From an uncultured Gammaproteobacteria bacterium (GTDB lineage Bacteria; Pseudomonadota; Gammaproteobacteria; Pseudomonadales; Porticoccaceae), in the NCBI GenBank assembly GCA_913058345.1, contig CAJXQR010000003.1, positions 1 to 64,000 on the forward strand: a DNA stretch of 64,000 nt, in the 5' to 3' direction. This document shows, one piece after another, positions 30,395-39,350 of this stretch; position 1 is the first letter of the stretch; every line of letters starts with the position of its first letter. Below the pieces are notes generated by a model. The model saw only the letters and a list, made by a program, of their open reading frames with translations, was not told the origin of the DNA and made no database searches. Made by a program: the position numbers and the translations under genes.

Positions 30395-30703
30395 TTAGTT
30401 TTCGACCAGAATCTGTGCTGCTTCGGCCTTTCGTAAAGAAATACTGTAGCCCATAACGCGATATTCAATGGGATCGCCTCCGGGGGCAGAACGTAGCAAT
30501 TCGATGATCTCCCCCCTGACTAAACCCAGCTGCATTAAGCGCTGGGCAGAAGGGTGCTCCGCGTCCTGAAAACCACGTACCTGCGCGGACTGGCCTTTCT
30601 TGAGATCGGCAAGGGTGAAATTGTCAGTATAGGCGTACTGTTTTCTGGCAGTTTTGTTACTTTTACCGACACTAAAACGTCGCGCAAATTTCAATATATA
30701 CAC
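30395..30703 (-). CDS. feoA: ferrous iron transport protein FeoA
   Basis: FeoA is a small SH3-like cytosolic protein needed for FeoB function. The 102-residue frame has the family core LADLKKGQSAQVRGFQ, QRLMQLGLVRGEIIELLRSAPGGDPIEYRV and YSISLRKAEAAQILVE. The first 28 residues, rich in Lys and Arg, are longer than the usual FeoA start; the true start may lie nearer TDNFTLADL, but no strong alternative ATG is present. It precedes feoB by 24 bases in one operon. Confidence 0.9.
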   Translation of the reverse strand: MYILKFARRFSVGKSNKTARKQYAYTDNFTLADLKKGQSAQVRGFQDAEHPSAQRLMQLGLVRGEIIELLRSAPGGDPIEYRVMGYSISLRKAEAAQILVEN

Positions 30704-31122
30704 AGTCGGGCTCTCTTAAATGTGTGCTCCAGAGCTTATTCAACAGTCTGTGGGCAACGGGGTAATGAGTTGAACTTATCAATTAGGCCTAGTGTTGCTT
30801 GCGTGAAAACCAAATGCAAACGATTCTTATTTCAATGCCTGTTTTTATTGTGGTTACACTGTCTTAAATCAAGTGGGGTGAGTTAAAACTGAATCTGCTG
30901 TGGGGTTTAAATACATTGTAGGGCTGCCGTGTTAACACCTGCACAGATGCAAGGCACCACTATTTGTCCTACAGGGCGCATTGCTACAGCAGCGCATTTA
31001 GCTACCCACAGAGCCTGGCAATACGCTATATTCAATAGGCAACGAATTGTGAACGGTTTCGGCTGTGATCTTTGACACAGGGTTGTAGCGTTGCCATAAA
31101 ATTATAAATACAGGGAAAAATC
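30704..31122. other. divergent intergenic region between feoA and SDR gene
   Basis: No gene is supported. It should hold the feo promoter (minus) and the SDR promoter (plus). A Fur-like element is at 30813-30833; otherwise nothing firm is seen. Confidence 0.5.
30813..30833 (-). promoter_or_regulatory. candidate Fur box upstream of feoA
   Basis: The sequence AATGCAAACGATTCTTATTTC matches about half of the 19-base Fur consensus, with good agreement in the right half (ATTCTTATT), 110 bases before the feoA start. Iron control of feo by Fur is general in gammaproteobacteria, which supports the call more than the match itself does. Confidence 0.35.
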
Positions 31123-31977
31123 ATGAAAGACGTTCAAGATAAAGTCGCCTTTATTACCGGCGCCGCAAGCGGTATGGGTTTAGGTATGGCGCGAGCATTT
31201 TCTGCTGCCGGTATGAAAGTCATGCTGGGCGATATTCAAAAGGAAGCACTCGATACAGCTGTCGCTGAGCTAAAAAGTCAAGGGCGAGATGTTGCGGGTA
31301 TCGTTGTCGATGTGACTGATCGGGATTCAGTGTTTGCTGCTGCTCAGGCGACTGTGGACACCTTTGGTAAGGTCCATGTTTGCATCAACAACGCCGGTGT
31401 GGGTGCCAGTGGTAGCGCAGAAGACACTAGCGAGAGGAACTGGCGTTGGACCATCGACGTCAATATGTGGGGCGTTGTCTGGGGTCTGCAGGCCTTTATG
31501 CCATTGATCAAAGAACACGGTGAGGGCGGTCACGTTGTCAATACCGCATCAATGGCGGGCATGTTTAGCTGGAAAGAACTCAGCGCCTACAACGCGTCGA
31601 AGTACGCCGTGGTTGCCCTATCTGAAACGGCCATGGCTGAGCACACTGACGACAATATTGGCATATCGGTACTTTGCCCCGGTGTAGTGAATACCAATCT
31701 CGGGACTTCTGCCCGTAACCGTGGCGCAGACTACGGTGGTTCTACGGATAAAAAATCGGAGCAAATGGTTGCCATGTTGAAAAAGGGCCTCAACCCCGAC
31801 GTGGTGGGTGAACAGGTGCTGGAGGCGATTATTGACGAGCAGCCTTATATCTTTACCGATCCCAGCTTGCGTAGTTGGGTAGAAAATCGCTTTGCGCGAA
31901 TTCTCGCTGGTTACGACTGGGCTGATCAATGCGAAGCCCTGAAAAAAGCCGACCAGCAAACCGCTATCGATTTGTAA
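31123..31977 (+). CDS. short-chain dehydrogenase/reductase (SDR)
   Basis: A 284-residue classical SDR oxidoreductase. The cofactor loop is TGAASGMG (12-19), the stabilising NNAG is at 89-92, and the catalytic S143, Y156 and K160 are in place (YNASK). Asp36 after the second strand (LGDIQ) favours NAD. The C-terminal extension with ARNRG and YIFTDP resembles SDRs acting on steroid, terpene or other alicyclic alcohols, but this is a weak hint. The next gene (AKR) follows 98 bases downstream on the same strand. Confidence 0.92.
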   Translation: MKDVQDKVAFITGAASGMGLGMARAFSAAGMKVMLGDIQKEALDTAVAELKSQGRDVAGIVVDVTDRDSVFAAAQATVDTFGKVHVCINNAGVGASGSAEDTSERNWRWTIDVNMWGVVWGLQAFMPLIKEHGEGGHVVNTASMAGMFSWKELSAYNASKYAVVALSETAMAEHTDDNIGISVLCPGVVNTNLGTSARNRGADYGGSTDKKSEQMVAMLKKGLNPDVVGEQVLEAIIDEQPYIFTDPSLRSWVENRFARILAGYDWADQCEALKKADQQTAIDL

Positions 31978-32075
31978 TGTGAGGCCGCAGTCTCGGTGAC
32001 GAGTGCGCTCGTAGACATTACCGTGCAGGTGAGAAAGAATGATCGTTGATCAACAATAAACGCAAGGAGTGATTT

Positions 32076-33053
32076 ATGAAATACAGAACATTGGGGAATA
32101 GCGGTGTACAAGTATCGGCCATCGGTTTGGGCTGCATGGGCATGTCAGATTTTTACGGCCCGGCTGATGAAACTGAATCCATCGCTACCTTGCATCATGC
32201 TCTGGCCGAGGGACTGAATTTTCTCGATACCTCCGATATTTACGGTAAAGGTCATAACGAAACATTGATCGGTCGGGCCATTGCCGATCGCCGTGACCAG
32301 GCTTTTATCGCCACCAAATTTGGCATCGCCGGTACGCATTTAAAACCTGAGGGTGGTCTGGCGATGAAAATTGATGGCCGGCCTGAATATGTGAAGTCAG
32401 CCTGCGATGCTAGCCTCCAGCGCCTGGGTATCGACTGTATTGATCTTTATTATCAGCACCGCGTTGATCCCAATGTGCCAATAGAAGAGACCGTGGGGGC
32501 CATGGCGGAGCTAGTCCGTGCTGGCAAGGTGCGTTTTCTAGGGTTGTCAGAAGCCTCGGCCGATACCACGCTAATACGTCGCGCTAACAAGGTACACCCT
32601 ATTGCTGCTTTGCAGAGTGAATATTCCTTGTGGACCCGCGACCCTGAAACTGAAGTTCTGCCTGTGTGTAAAGAATTGAATATTGCTTTCGTGCCTTATA
32701 GCCCATTGGGACGAGGCTTTCTGACGGGAACGATTAGCGACACAGCGGCAATGAGCGATAAGGATTTTCGTAAATCAAACCCGCGCTTCCAAGCCGGTAA
32801 TATTGACGAGAATTTGAAACTGGCGGATAAGATTAAACAAATGGCCGCCAATAAAAACTGTTCTCCCGCACAATTGGCACTGGCCTGGTTGCTGGCTCAG
32901 GATGAGCAAATACTGCCTATTCCCGGTACGCGCCGCATAAAAAATCTCGACAGTAATATGGGAGCCCTCGATGTTGAGTTGTCAGTAGCGGAGTTGGCAG
33001 AGATAAGTGATGCCTTTCCCGCTGGAGCTGCTGTGGGTAGTCGCTACGCGTAG
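32076..33053 (+). CDS. aldo/keto reductase
   Basis: A 325-residue NADPH-dependent carbonyl reductase of the AKR superfamily. The catalytic tetrad D51, Y56, K81 and H128 is complete, and [13 protein letters not shown] at the start with [10 protein letters not shown] and [14 protein letters not shown] near the end identifies the YajO/AKR13-like group. AAGGAG precedes the ATG by eight bases. It ends four bases before the next gene, so translation is probably coupled. Likely role is reduction of aldehydes or ketones alongside the SDR. Confidence 0.93.
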   Translation: MKYRTLGNSGVQVSAIGLGCMGMSDFYGPADETESIATLHHALAEGLNFLDTSDIYGKGHNETLIGRAIADRRDQAFIATKFGIAGTHLKPEGGLAMKIDGRPEYVKSACDASLQRLGIDCIDLYYQHRVDPNVPIEETVGAMAELVRAGKVRFLGLSEASADTTLIRRANKVHPIAALQSEYSLWTRDPETEVLPVCKELNIAFVPYSPLGRGFLTGTISDTAAMSDKDFRKSNPRFQAGNIDENLKLADKIKQMAANKNCSPAQLALAWLLAQDEQILPIPGTRRIKNLDSNMGALDVELSVAELAEISDAFPAGAAVGSRYA

Positions 33054-33057
33054 CGTA

Positions 33058-33699
33058 ATGTTTAAAAGCGACATTAAAAATTTAGCAAAAAAACGTAAAT
33101 TTAACGTAAATAAAGCTGTGAAAAAATATTTAGACAGTTGCGATATTATTGACTGGTGTCACCCCGCTGTGTCTGCGAAAGCGATGACGCTCGCTGCCGA
33201 ACTCAAAGGTGAGGAAGCAATAACCGAAGCCTGTTTTATCTTTGTGCGCGATAAAATAAGCCATAGCTGGGATAGCCAACAGAATCCGATCACCTGTCGG
33301 GCCTCGGCGGTGCTTGAGCATGGCACCGGTTATTGCTACGCCAAAAGTCATTTGTTGGCGGCTTTGTTGCGCGCCAATTCAATACCTGCAGGCCTATGCT
33401 ATCAACGCTTAACGATCGATCACGGCCGCCCCTCCTTTTGTTTGCACGGCTTAGTTGCTGTTTATCTTAAAAAGTACGGCTGGTACCGTATTGACCCGCG
33501 GGGAAATAAGCCGGGCGTTGAGGCGGCCTTTTGCCCACCAGTGGAAAAGCTGGCGTTTTCTACAGACCTTGAAGGTGAAGCCGACTTACCAGAAATTTGG
33601 CCTAAGCCGCTAACGATTGTTGTCGAGGCTCTAAAGGCCGGTAATGATTATCTTGGGGTGGCGAACAATTTGCCCGATATAGACTTAATAAAAAATTGA
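33058..33699 (+). CDS. transglutaminase-like (papain-fold) protein
   Basis: A 213-residue cytosolic protein of the transglutaminase-like superfamily. The Cys-His-Asp triad is visible: C93 in GTGYCYAKSHLLAALLR, H130 in CLHGLVAVYL and D146 in WYRIDPRGN. Members act as peptidases, amidases or ligases; the substrate is unknown. ATG at 33058, four bases after the AKR stop, is chosen over an in-frame ATG at 33007 inside that gene; there is no clear ribosome site, so it probably relies on coupling. Its place between an aldo/keto reductase and the DUF7064 operon is unusual. Confidence 0.85.
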   Translation: MFKSDIKNLAKKRKFNVNKAVKKYLDSCDIIDWCHPAVSAKAMTLAAELKGEEAITEACFIFVRDKISHSWDSQQNPITCRASAVLEHGTGYCYAKSHLLAALLRANSIPAGLCYQRLTIDHGRPSFCLHGLVAVYLKKYGWYRIDPRGNKPGVEAAFCPPVEKLAFSTDLEGEADLPEIWPKPLTIVVEALKAGNDYLGVANNLPDIDLIKN

Positions 33700-33757
33700 A
33701 CTGGCGAACAGATAAATTCGTAAAAATAAAATATAAAAATAAAGAAAAAATAATGGT
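33700..33757 (+). promoter_or_regulatory. A-rich leader before the DUF7064-type operon
   Basis: About 45 bases of almost pure A with scattered T (AAAATAAAATATAAAAATAAAG) lie between the transglutaminase gene and the next start. Such tracts act as UP elements or bend DNA at promoters. No clear -35/-10 pair is seen, so this is only a candidate. Confidence 0.3.
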
Positions 33758-33768
33758 GGAGTACCCTG

Positions 33769-34797
33769 ATGAAATTGCCCGAAGGCGCTTATTTAAAGCT
33801 TAATCCCGAAGACGAATACATGCACCCGCTGGGTAGCGAAGTTAACTTTAATGAAAGTATGTATTTCAATGTCTATGACCCCAGGGGAAAAGTCGGTGGT
33901 TGGTTTCGCATTGGCAATCGTGCCAATGAAGGTAATGCAGAAATGACCACCTGTATTTATCTGCCTAATGGCTCCATCGCCTTTATGTTTCAGCGCGCAA
34001 AAATTGATAATAACGATGCCTTTAAAGCCGGTGGCATGGAGTTTGTTGTTGACGAGCCCTACAAGGAATTGCGGGTAAAATACAGTGGCGAAGTCCTGTT
34101 GATGCAAAACCCCCACGAAATGATCGACCCCAGTAAGGCCTTTAAAAACAACCCTAAGCTGCCTTGTTCGGTGGAGTTGAGTTATCGCGGGGTATCGCCT
34201 ATGTATGGCGGTGAACCGGTCAATGCCGATGGCACACCTCTGGAAAACAACCCCAATGCCGGTTTTTATCTCGGCCATTACGAGCAGCATATTGCTGGCA
34301 CGGGGAAAATTATTGTCGGCGATGAGACCTACATCATCGACGGCCTAGGTTTGCGCGACCACAGTTGGGGGCCGCGCTACTGGCAGAACGTGCAATTCTA
34401 TCGTTGGCTGCCGATGAACTTCAGCAAAGACTTCGCCATTATGTGCCTCAATAAAACCTTGGGGGATGGCACGAAATTAATAGGCGGCATGGTACTAAAT
34501 GAAGGGCGCTACGATTTGATTCGCGAAGCCACCATTGAAACTGAATGGGACGAAAAATATTACCAGAAAACCTTAAAAGCCTGGGCAAAAACCGATCACG
34601 CTGAATACGGCATTGAGGGCCGCGTGATGTCTTTAATTCCTCTGCGTAATCGTCGCACACTTGATGACGGCACTGAGCTGATGACACGGATTACTGAGGG
34701 CATGACCGAGTATCGCTGTAATGGCCAGATAGGTTATGGCTTATCGGAATATCTCGATCAGATTATTGATGGCAAGCCCAATGGCATCTTCTCATGA
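33769..34797 (+). CDS. DUF7064/DUF7065-like protein (AttH/tocopherol-cyclase-like fold)
   Basis: A 342-residue soluble protein. Features: GKVGGWFRIGNRANEGNAEMTTCIYLPNG near the start, GLGLRDHSWGPRYW near residue 195, and LIREATIETEWDE later. The GxRDHSWGxR motif and two-lobe beta-rich layout are those of the DUF7064/DUF7065 pair, related to AttH and CrtC-like hydratases that work on steroids or lipids. GGTGGAG lies ten bases before the ATG. The stop overlaps the next start by four bases (ATGA), and these three genes (33769-36277) form one unit. Activity is unknown; hydratase or lipocalin-like binding are options. Confidence 0.8.
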   Translation: MKLPEGAYLKLNPEDEYMHPLGSEVNFNESMYFNVYDPRGKVGGWFRIGNRANEGNAEMTTCIYLPNGSIAFMFQRAKIDNNDAFKAGGMEFVVDEPYKELRVKYSGEVLLMQNPHEMIDPSKAFKNNPKLPCSVELSYRGVSPMYGGEPVNADGTPLENNPNAGFYLGHYEQHIAGTGKIIVGDETYIIDGLGLRDHSWGPRYWQNVQFYRWLPMNFSKDFAIMCLNKTLGDGTKLIGGMVLNEGRYDLIREATIETEWDEKYYQKTLKAWAKTDHAEYGIEGRVMSLIPLRNRRTLDDGTELMTRITEGMTEYRCNGQIGYGLSEYLDQIIDGKPNGIFS

Positions 34798-35879
34798 GTG
34801 ATCAACCGGATACTCCGGGCTTGAGCGATAGTGACGTTGCCGGGATATTAGAGAAAGAGGCTGCGGCCTATTTCCCTGCAGGTAAGGCTGCAAACATCGA
34901 GAAAATGTCGGGCGGTGCTTCCCGCGAGACCTGGTCCTTCGACTGGCAGGCCGCAGATGGCAGCAGTACTGGTTTGATTTTACGTCGCGACCCGGGTAAT
35001 ACCGGTAGTACCGGTGAAGAGGGTTGGCGTGGTGGTAAAACCACTTATTCCCTCGACCGTACCACCGAAGCTGAACTACAACGTACGGTGTATAAAGCAG
35101 GTGGCCTGGTGGCGAAAGTACATTTTTCCCTGCCTGAAGATCATATCCTGGGCGGCTGTTATGTGATGGACAGGATCGAGGGTGAGGTGTTAGCGCCGCG
35201 TATTTTGCGTGACGAGGCCTATGCTGATGCACGTAAAACCATGGCGCGACAGTGCGGCGAAATCCTCGCTGGTTTGCACTCGGTTGACCCAGTATCGCTG
35301 CCAAAGAATTTGGTGCAAATGCCGGTTAAAGCTTTAATTGCTTATTACCGGGAGCTACTTGACGGTATTAGCGCCTTCTATCGCGATAACACCAAGGTAG
35401 GGCGACCCGAATACCACCCCGCTTTTGAATTGACTTTTCGCTGGCTCGAGCAAAATATACCTAAAAATGCGCCAATGGACCTGGTTCATGGTGACTTTCG
35501 CAACGGTAATTTTGTTGTGGGCCCGCAAGGTATTCGTGCCGTACTCGACTGGGAGTTAGGTCATGTTGGTGATGGCATGGAAGACCTTGGCTGGCTCTGC
35601 GTACGCGCCTGGCGTTTCGGTCAGCACGATAAACCCGTGGGTGGCTTTGGTGAACGTGAAGACCTGTTTGCGGGTTATGAAAATGCCGGTGGCCGCAAGA
35701 TAGAGCCCAAAGTCGTACATTTTTGGGAGGTGCTGGGGACGCTAAAGTGGGGCATTATTTGTATGTTCCAGGCCTATAAACACCTGTCTGGCCTGATCGA
35801 TTCCTTCGAACACATGGCCATTGGTCGTCGCGCCTGCGAGAACGAAATTGACCTGTTGAAACTCATCGAGGAAGCCTAG
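34794..35879 (+). CDS. phosphotransferase family protein (APH/ACAD10-like)
   Basis: A 361-residue protein with the aminoglycoside-phosphotransferase/choline-kinase fold. The N lobe has GGASRETWSFDW and LILRRDPG; the catalytic loop is DLVHGDFRNGNFVV near residue 232 and the metal-binding LDWELGHVGDGMEDLGWL follows. This form, close to the kinase domain of ACAD10/11, is common beside acyl-CoA dehydrogenase genes and is thought to phosphorylate hydroxy-acyl or steroid-like compounds rather than antibiotics. It overlaps the upstream gene by four bases and the next gene starts two bases after it. Confidence 0.9.
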   Translation: MSDQPDTPGLSDSDVAGILEKEAAAYFPAGKAANIEKMSGGASRETWSFDWQAADGSSTGLILRRDPGNTGSTGEEGWRGGKTTYSLDRTTEAELQRTVYKAGGLVAKVHFSLPEDHILGGCYVMDRIEGEVLAPRILRDEAYADARKTMARQCGEILAGLHSVDPVSLPKNLVQMPVKALIAYYRELLDGISAFYRDNTKVGRPEYHPAFELTFRWLEQNIPKNAPMDLVHGDFRNGNFVVGPQGIRAVLDWELGHVGDGMEDLGWLCVRAWRFGQHDKPVGGFGEREDLFAGYENAGGRKIEPKVVHFWEVLGTLKWGIICMFQAYKHLSGLIDSFEHMAIGRRACENEIDLLKLIEEA

Positions 35880-35881
35880 TT

Positions 35882-36277
35882 ATGCCACAAGATAGAGCCA
35901 GTGCCGAAGAACTGCTGGGCGGAGTCGAAATTTTTTTGCGCAAAGAGGTATTGCCACAACTCAGTGGTGCCAGTATTTATCAATGCCGTGTTGCGGCGAA
36001 TATTCTCAGTATTGTGCAGCGGGAATTGGCCCAGGGCGACAAGGCCGATAGTGCTGAATTACAGGGACTGCAAAGCCTGTTGGGACGAGAGGGTGAAGGA
36101 GGTAATAGCGCAGCTCAACTCGATGATCTCAATGCTGAACTCTGCGACAGTATTCGCAGCGGCAAACTTGATGGCCAAAGAGCGGTAGTGCTAAACCATG
36201 TGCGTAAAAGCCTGCAGAACAAGCTGGCCATTGCCAACCCGAAATATGCAGGTTATCGAGAGAGTTTGGGCGAGTAG
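35882..36277 (+). CDS. DUF6285-like small protein
   Basis: A 131-residue helical soluble protein. MPQDRASAEELLGGVEIFLRKEVLPQLSG and the conserved QCRVAANILSIVQRELAQG are like the DUF6285 family, often next to APH-type kinases of this kind. It starts two bases after that gene, so the two probably act together, perhaps as partner subunit. No catalytic residues are evident. Assignment is from pattern and neighbourhood. Confidence 0.75.
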   Translation: MPQDRASAEELLGGVEIFLRKEVLPQLSGASIYQCRVAANILSIVQRELAQGDKADSAELQGLQSLLGREGEGGNSAAQLDDLNAELCDSIRSGKLDGQRAVVLNHVRKSLQNKLAIANPKYAGYRESLGE

Positions 36278-36463
36278 TCAGGCCCGATTACTAGGTTATT
36301 GTGTAAAAAGTCGAAAGGAATTTAAGGTGTCTCTGATTTAGTCAACGGGGGATTTAGATGACTGTGGATTTAGCCGATAGTGTATCCACGGCCTGTTCAT
36401 AGGCTGCTTCAAGCATGAAATAATGTTTGTGGCCTTTCACTGTGCTTACAGACACTGAATGAG

Positions 36464-37261
36464 CTAGCGATACCCTTGGCCGCGAATAATCGACTGCGCC
36501 TGAGGGCTTTGTAGGAATTTAAGAAAGTCCTGGGCAGCGCTATTTTCACGCCCCCGGTTTAATAGCACCGCCATTTGTTGAATGGGCTTGTGCATTTCTT
36601 TGGGTACGCGCCAGTAAGAACCGCGTTCGCTTTTTGTTAGAGACAGCAATTGTGTCTCAGCGATAAAGCCTAGTTGTGCGTTACCTGATGCCACGAATTG
36701 AAAAGTTTGAGCAATGTTTTGTCCGGTGATGCGATAGGCTTTTGTGGGCTCAACGAGCTGCATCGTTCGCAGCGTTTCCATAGCAGCTCTACCGTAAGGT
36801 GCCGTCTTAGGGTTAGCGAGGGCGATGTGGCGTATGTCTTTTTTTGGCCAGTGAGCGTTGCGTAAAATATTGCCCTGCGGGTCGATGAGTTCGGTTTTGT
36901 TACTCCACAGCACAAGCTGGCCGCTAGCATAAATAAATGCACTATCTGCAACGGCAAGTCCATCGCGAATCAGTTGTTGAGGTCGCTGTTCATCTGCCGA
37001 TAAAAAAACATCATAGGGCGCACCGTTGTGTATCTGCGCAAACAAGGTGCCACTTGAGGCAAGGCTGGTGACGAGACGGTGGCCGCTCGCGCGTTCAAAC
37101 AGGGGTTTTAAGTCTTTAACCGTACCGGAAAAATTGGCGGCAATGGCCGCTGTGACTTGCCCGGCCTCGGCACCAATGCTCAGGCTCATTGTCAATAGCA
37201 AGCTAAAACACAGCATCTTGAAGGCAGTCAATTGTGCTTTTAATACAAGGAAAATAGTCAA
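36464..37261 (-). CDS. modA: molybdate ABC transporter substrate-binding protein ModA
   Basis: A 265-residue periplasmic binding protein. After an export signal (MLCFSLLLTMSLSIGAEA, from residue 16) the mature protein begins VTAAIAANFSGTVKDL, with SLASSGTLFAQIHNGAPYDVFLSADEQRP, the family's oxyanion-binding segments, and later FQFVASGNAQLGFIAETQ. The frame starts at a TTG (37261) with GGGA upstream; an ATG at 37216 also gives a good signal and may be the true start. No modB or modC is adjacent on either side, so the permease must be elsewhere or the protein serves another oxyanion. Confidence 0.85.
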   Translation of the reverse strand: MTIFLVLKAQLTAFKMLCFSLLLTMSLSIGAEAGQVTAAIAANFSGTVKDLKPLFERASGHRLVTSLASSGTLFAQIHNGAPYDVFLSADEQRPQQLIRDGLAVADSAFIYASGQLVLWSNKTELIDPQGNILRNAHWPKKDIRHIALANPKTAPYGRAAMETLRTMQLVEPTKAYRITGQNIAQTFQFVASGNAQLGFIAETQLLSLTKSERGSYWRVPKEMHKPIQQMAVLLNRGRENSAAQDFLKFLQSPQAQSIIRGQGYR

Positions 37262-37419
37262 TGTCCCATTGATTTCAGCATATTGAATCTATGGATTTGA
37301 CGTCAATAGTGGCTGTGGCACGTGTTTAAGAAAGGTCTCTTGTAAATGCTAAGCCGCCTGGTTATAGCCACCTTGGATAGCGGGTGTAATACCGCCATGA
37401 TGCCTGATAACACAAGGAC

Positions 37420-38193
37420 TTATTTATTCCACACTGGTGTGCGTTTTTCCAGGAAAGCGCTGAGCCCTTCTTCTTTATCCGCTGTGCTACACAGTGCGCT
37501 CTGGGCAAACTTCTCCATTGCCAGGCCCGCAGTGCTACTGCCTTCCATGCCAAAATTTACCATGGCTTTCATAAACTGTGGCACTAAGGGGGCGAAAGCT
37601 GAAATGTGTTCTGCCATGCGTGATAATTCAGGCAATAAGCTCTGGCTTTCAACGATGCGAGTGACCAGGCCGATATGCAGGGCGCGGTCAGCATCAATGG
37701 GTTCGCCCATAATTAACATTTCCAAAGCCCATGCACGACCGACCAGGCGAGGCAAGCGTTGTGTTGCACCACCGCCGGGAATAATGCCAAGCTTGCCTTC
37801 GGGTGTGGCAAAGGTGGCATTAGGTGTGGCCAGGCGTAGGTCACAACCCAGAGCAACCTCGAGGCCACCACCAAAACAAATGCCATTAATCGCAGCAATG
37901 CTGACTTTATGACAGCGTTCCAATTTTTCAGCCAGGCCTTGAACAATGGGCTCAAGTGCTTTTTTCAGGTCTCTTTCCTTCACCTCGGCAAGGTCAGAGC
38001 CTGCAGCAAAGGCTTTGTCGCCGGCACCAGTAATACCAATAACGCGCACTTGTTCGTCGACCTGGGCGGCATCGACGGCGAGGTGTAATTCGGCGAGCAT
38101 ATCGAGAGACACTGCATTGAGTTTGTCAGGGCGATTTAGGGTGATCAGGGCGAGTGTATCGATAACCTGATAGCGAATAAATTGGAAGCTCAT
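37420..38193 (-). CDS. enoyl-CoA hydratase/isomerase (crotonase) family protein 1
   Basis: A 257-residue crotonase-fold enzyme that hydrates or isomerises unsaturated acyl-CoAs in beta-oxidation. The CoA-binding AGSDLAEVKERD loop, the oxyanion hole AINGICFGGGLEVALGCD, and the two Glu of the hydratase site (in LEVALG and in ATPEGKLGIIPGGGATQRLPR) are all present, so it is likely a true hydratase. It is separated by about 400 bases from the second crotonase gene on the same strand and is probably transcribed from its own promoter. Confidence 0.92.
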   Translation of the reverse strand: MSFQFIRYQVIDTLALITLNRPDKLNAVSLDMLAELHLAVDAAQVDEQVRVIGITGAGDKAFAAGSDLAEVKERDLKKALEPIVQGLAEKLERCHKVSIAAINGICFGGGLEVALGCDLRLATPNATFATPEGKLGIIPGGGATQRLPRLVGRAWALEMLIMGEPIDADRALHIGLVTRIVESQSLLPELSRMAEHISAFAPLVPQFMKAMVNFGMEGSSTAGLAMEKFAQSALCSTADKEEGLSAFLEKRTPVWNK

Positions 38194-38591
38194 GTTTGGC
38201 CTTTGTTAAGCGACTGGAATTATTTTACGGGGCACAGGACGCTTTTGATCAAGTGACGAAACCTAGCTGATGGCTAATATTTACTTCGTCCAGACTTAAT
38301 CGGCGTTTCCTAAGTTAGACACCCTGTCTGTTCTCGGCCGAGTCGAATATTGGAGGACTATAAGTGGGCCGTTGAAGGCGGGCATTATAGACTGTCTCTG
38401 TGTGCAAGCCCATAGTAAAACTGACAAGGCCGTACCCGCTGGTCATCGATATTTTTGGTCTGAATCACATTCTCTGGCCATGTCGGTGATTGGCAAATAT
38501 TTAGTTTCTATTCCTACCAGAGCCCTTTCAAATCAGAGCTTCTTTCAATAGCCCGTCCGATGAGAGCCCTGTTTTGTTAAAACTCTTGCTG
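38194..38591. other. gene-free stretch between two crotonase genes
   Basis: No supported gene on either strand. On the minus strand a TATAAT is at 38389-38384, about 190 bases before crotonase gene 1, without a good -35. Nothing else is recognised. Confidence 0.5.
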
Positions 38592-39350
38592 TCAAAAGCC
38601 CTTCCAAACGGGAGGGCGTTTTTCAAAAAATGCAGCAACGCCCTCTTTAGCATCGGCCGATTCGTTAATGACTTTTTTGGCTTTGGCTGTCAAAACCCAA
38701 CCCTGATCATCGTTGATCGAGGCCAGGGCATCCACAGCCTGTAAGGATTGCTGCACTGACACTGGAGAGTTTGCTGTAATTTGTGCAGCCAGTGCTAGCG
38801 CTGTCTGTAATGCCTCGCCGGGATTGCAGAGCTCATTTACCATACCGTGTCGGTGCCCTTCGGCAGATGATAACTCGGTGCCGGTGAGCATGACTTGTTT
38901 GGCGATGTTGAGAGGCAGCACGCGGCTGGCGCGAAAAATAGCGCCACTGGTCGCGACCAAGCCACGTTTTACCTCCGGCAAGCCGAAGCGTGCGTTTGTG
39001 GCAGCAACGATCATGTCGCAGGCCATTGCCACTTCAAAACCTCCGCCAAAGGCAATGCCTTCAACGGCTGCAATTAAAGGCTTGGATCGCGTGCGACCCA
39101 CGACGCCATAAACACCACCGCGCTCGGTAGGGGCGCCGGAGGTGGCTGCCATATCCGTGCCGGCACAAAACATCTTTGGTCCACCGGTGATAATAGCAGC
39201 CCATAAATCTGATTCATCTTCGAGGCGGTTAAGCGCCGTATCCAGGGCCAGTGTCATCTCGCTGTCAATGGCATTGCGTTTTGCCGGCCGAGTCATGGTA
39301 ATGATCAGGACGTGGTCTTGCACTGTCAGATGGGTTCGCTGTTCGGACAT
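38592..39350 (-). CDS. enoyl-CoA hydratase/isomerase (crotonase) family protein 2
   Basis: A 252-residue crotonase-fold protein. ATG at 39350, preceded by AAGGAAA, is chosen over an upstream ATG at 39386. The CoA loop (GTDMAATSGAP), oxyanion hole AVEGIAFGGGFEVAMACD and the second Glu in LPEVKRGLVATSG are present. The second Glu segment LVATSGAIFR differs from crotonase 1 (IIPGGGATQR), so the two are paralogues of different subfamilies, not copies. Role in fatty-acid, branched or alicyclic acyl-CoA breakdown. Confidence 0.91.
   Translation of the reverse strand: MSEQRTHLTVQDHVLIITMTRPAKRNAIDSEMTLALDTALNRLEDESDLWAAIITGGPKMFCAGTDMAATSGAPTERGGVYGVVGRTRSKPLIAAVEGIAFGGGFEVAMACDMIVAATNARFGLPEVKRGLVATSGAIFRASRVLPLNIAKQVMLTGTELSSAEGHRHGMVNELCNPGEALQTALALAAQITANSPVSVQQSLQAVDALASINDDQGWVLTAKAKKVINESADAKEGVAAFFEKRPPVWKGF

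Noticed and set aside
33757-33768. GGTGGAGTACC before the DUF7064-type gene also occurs before the TetR gene (50919-50929)
   Set aside because: The left inverted-repeat arm found at tetR is missing here, so the match is most likely a shared ribosome-site context.
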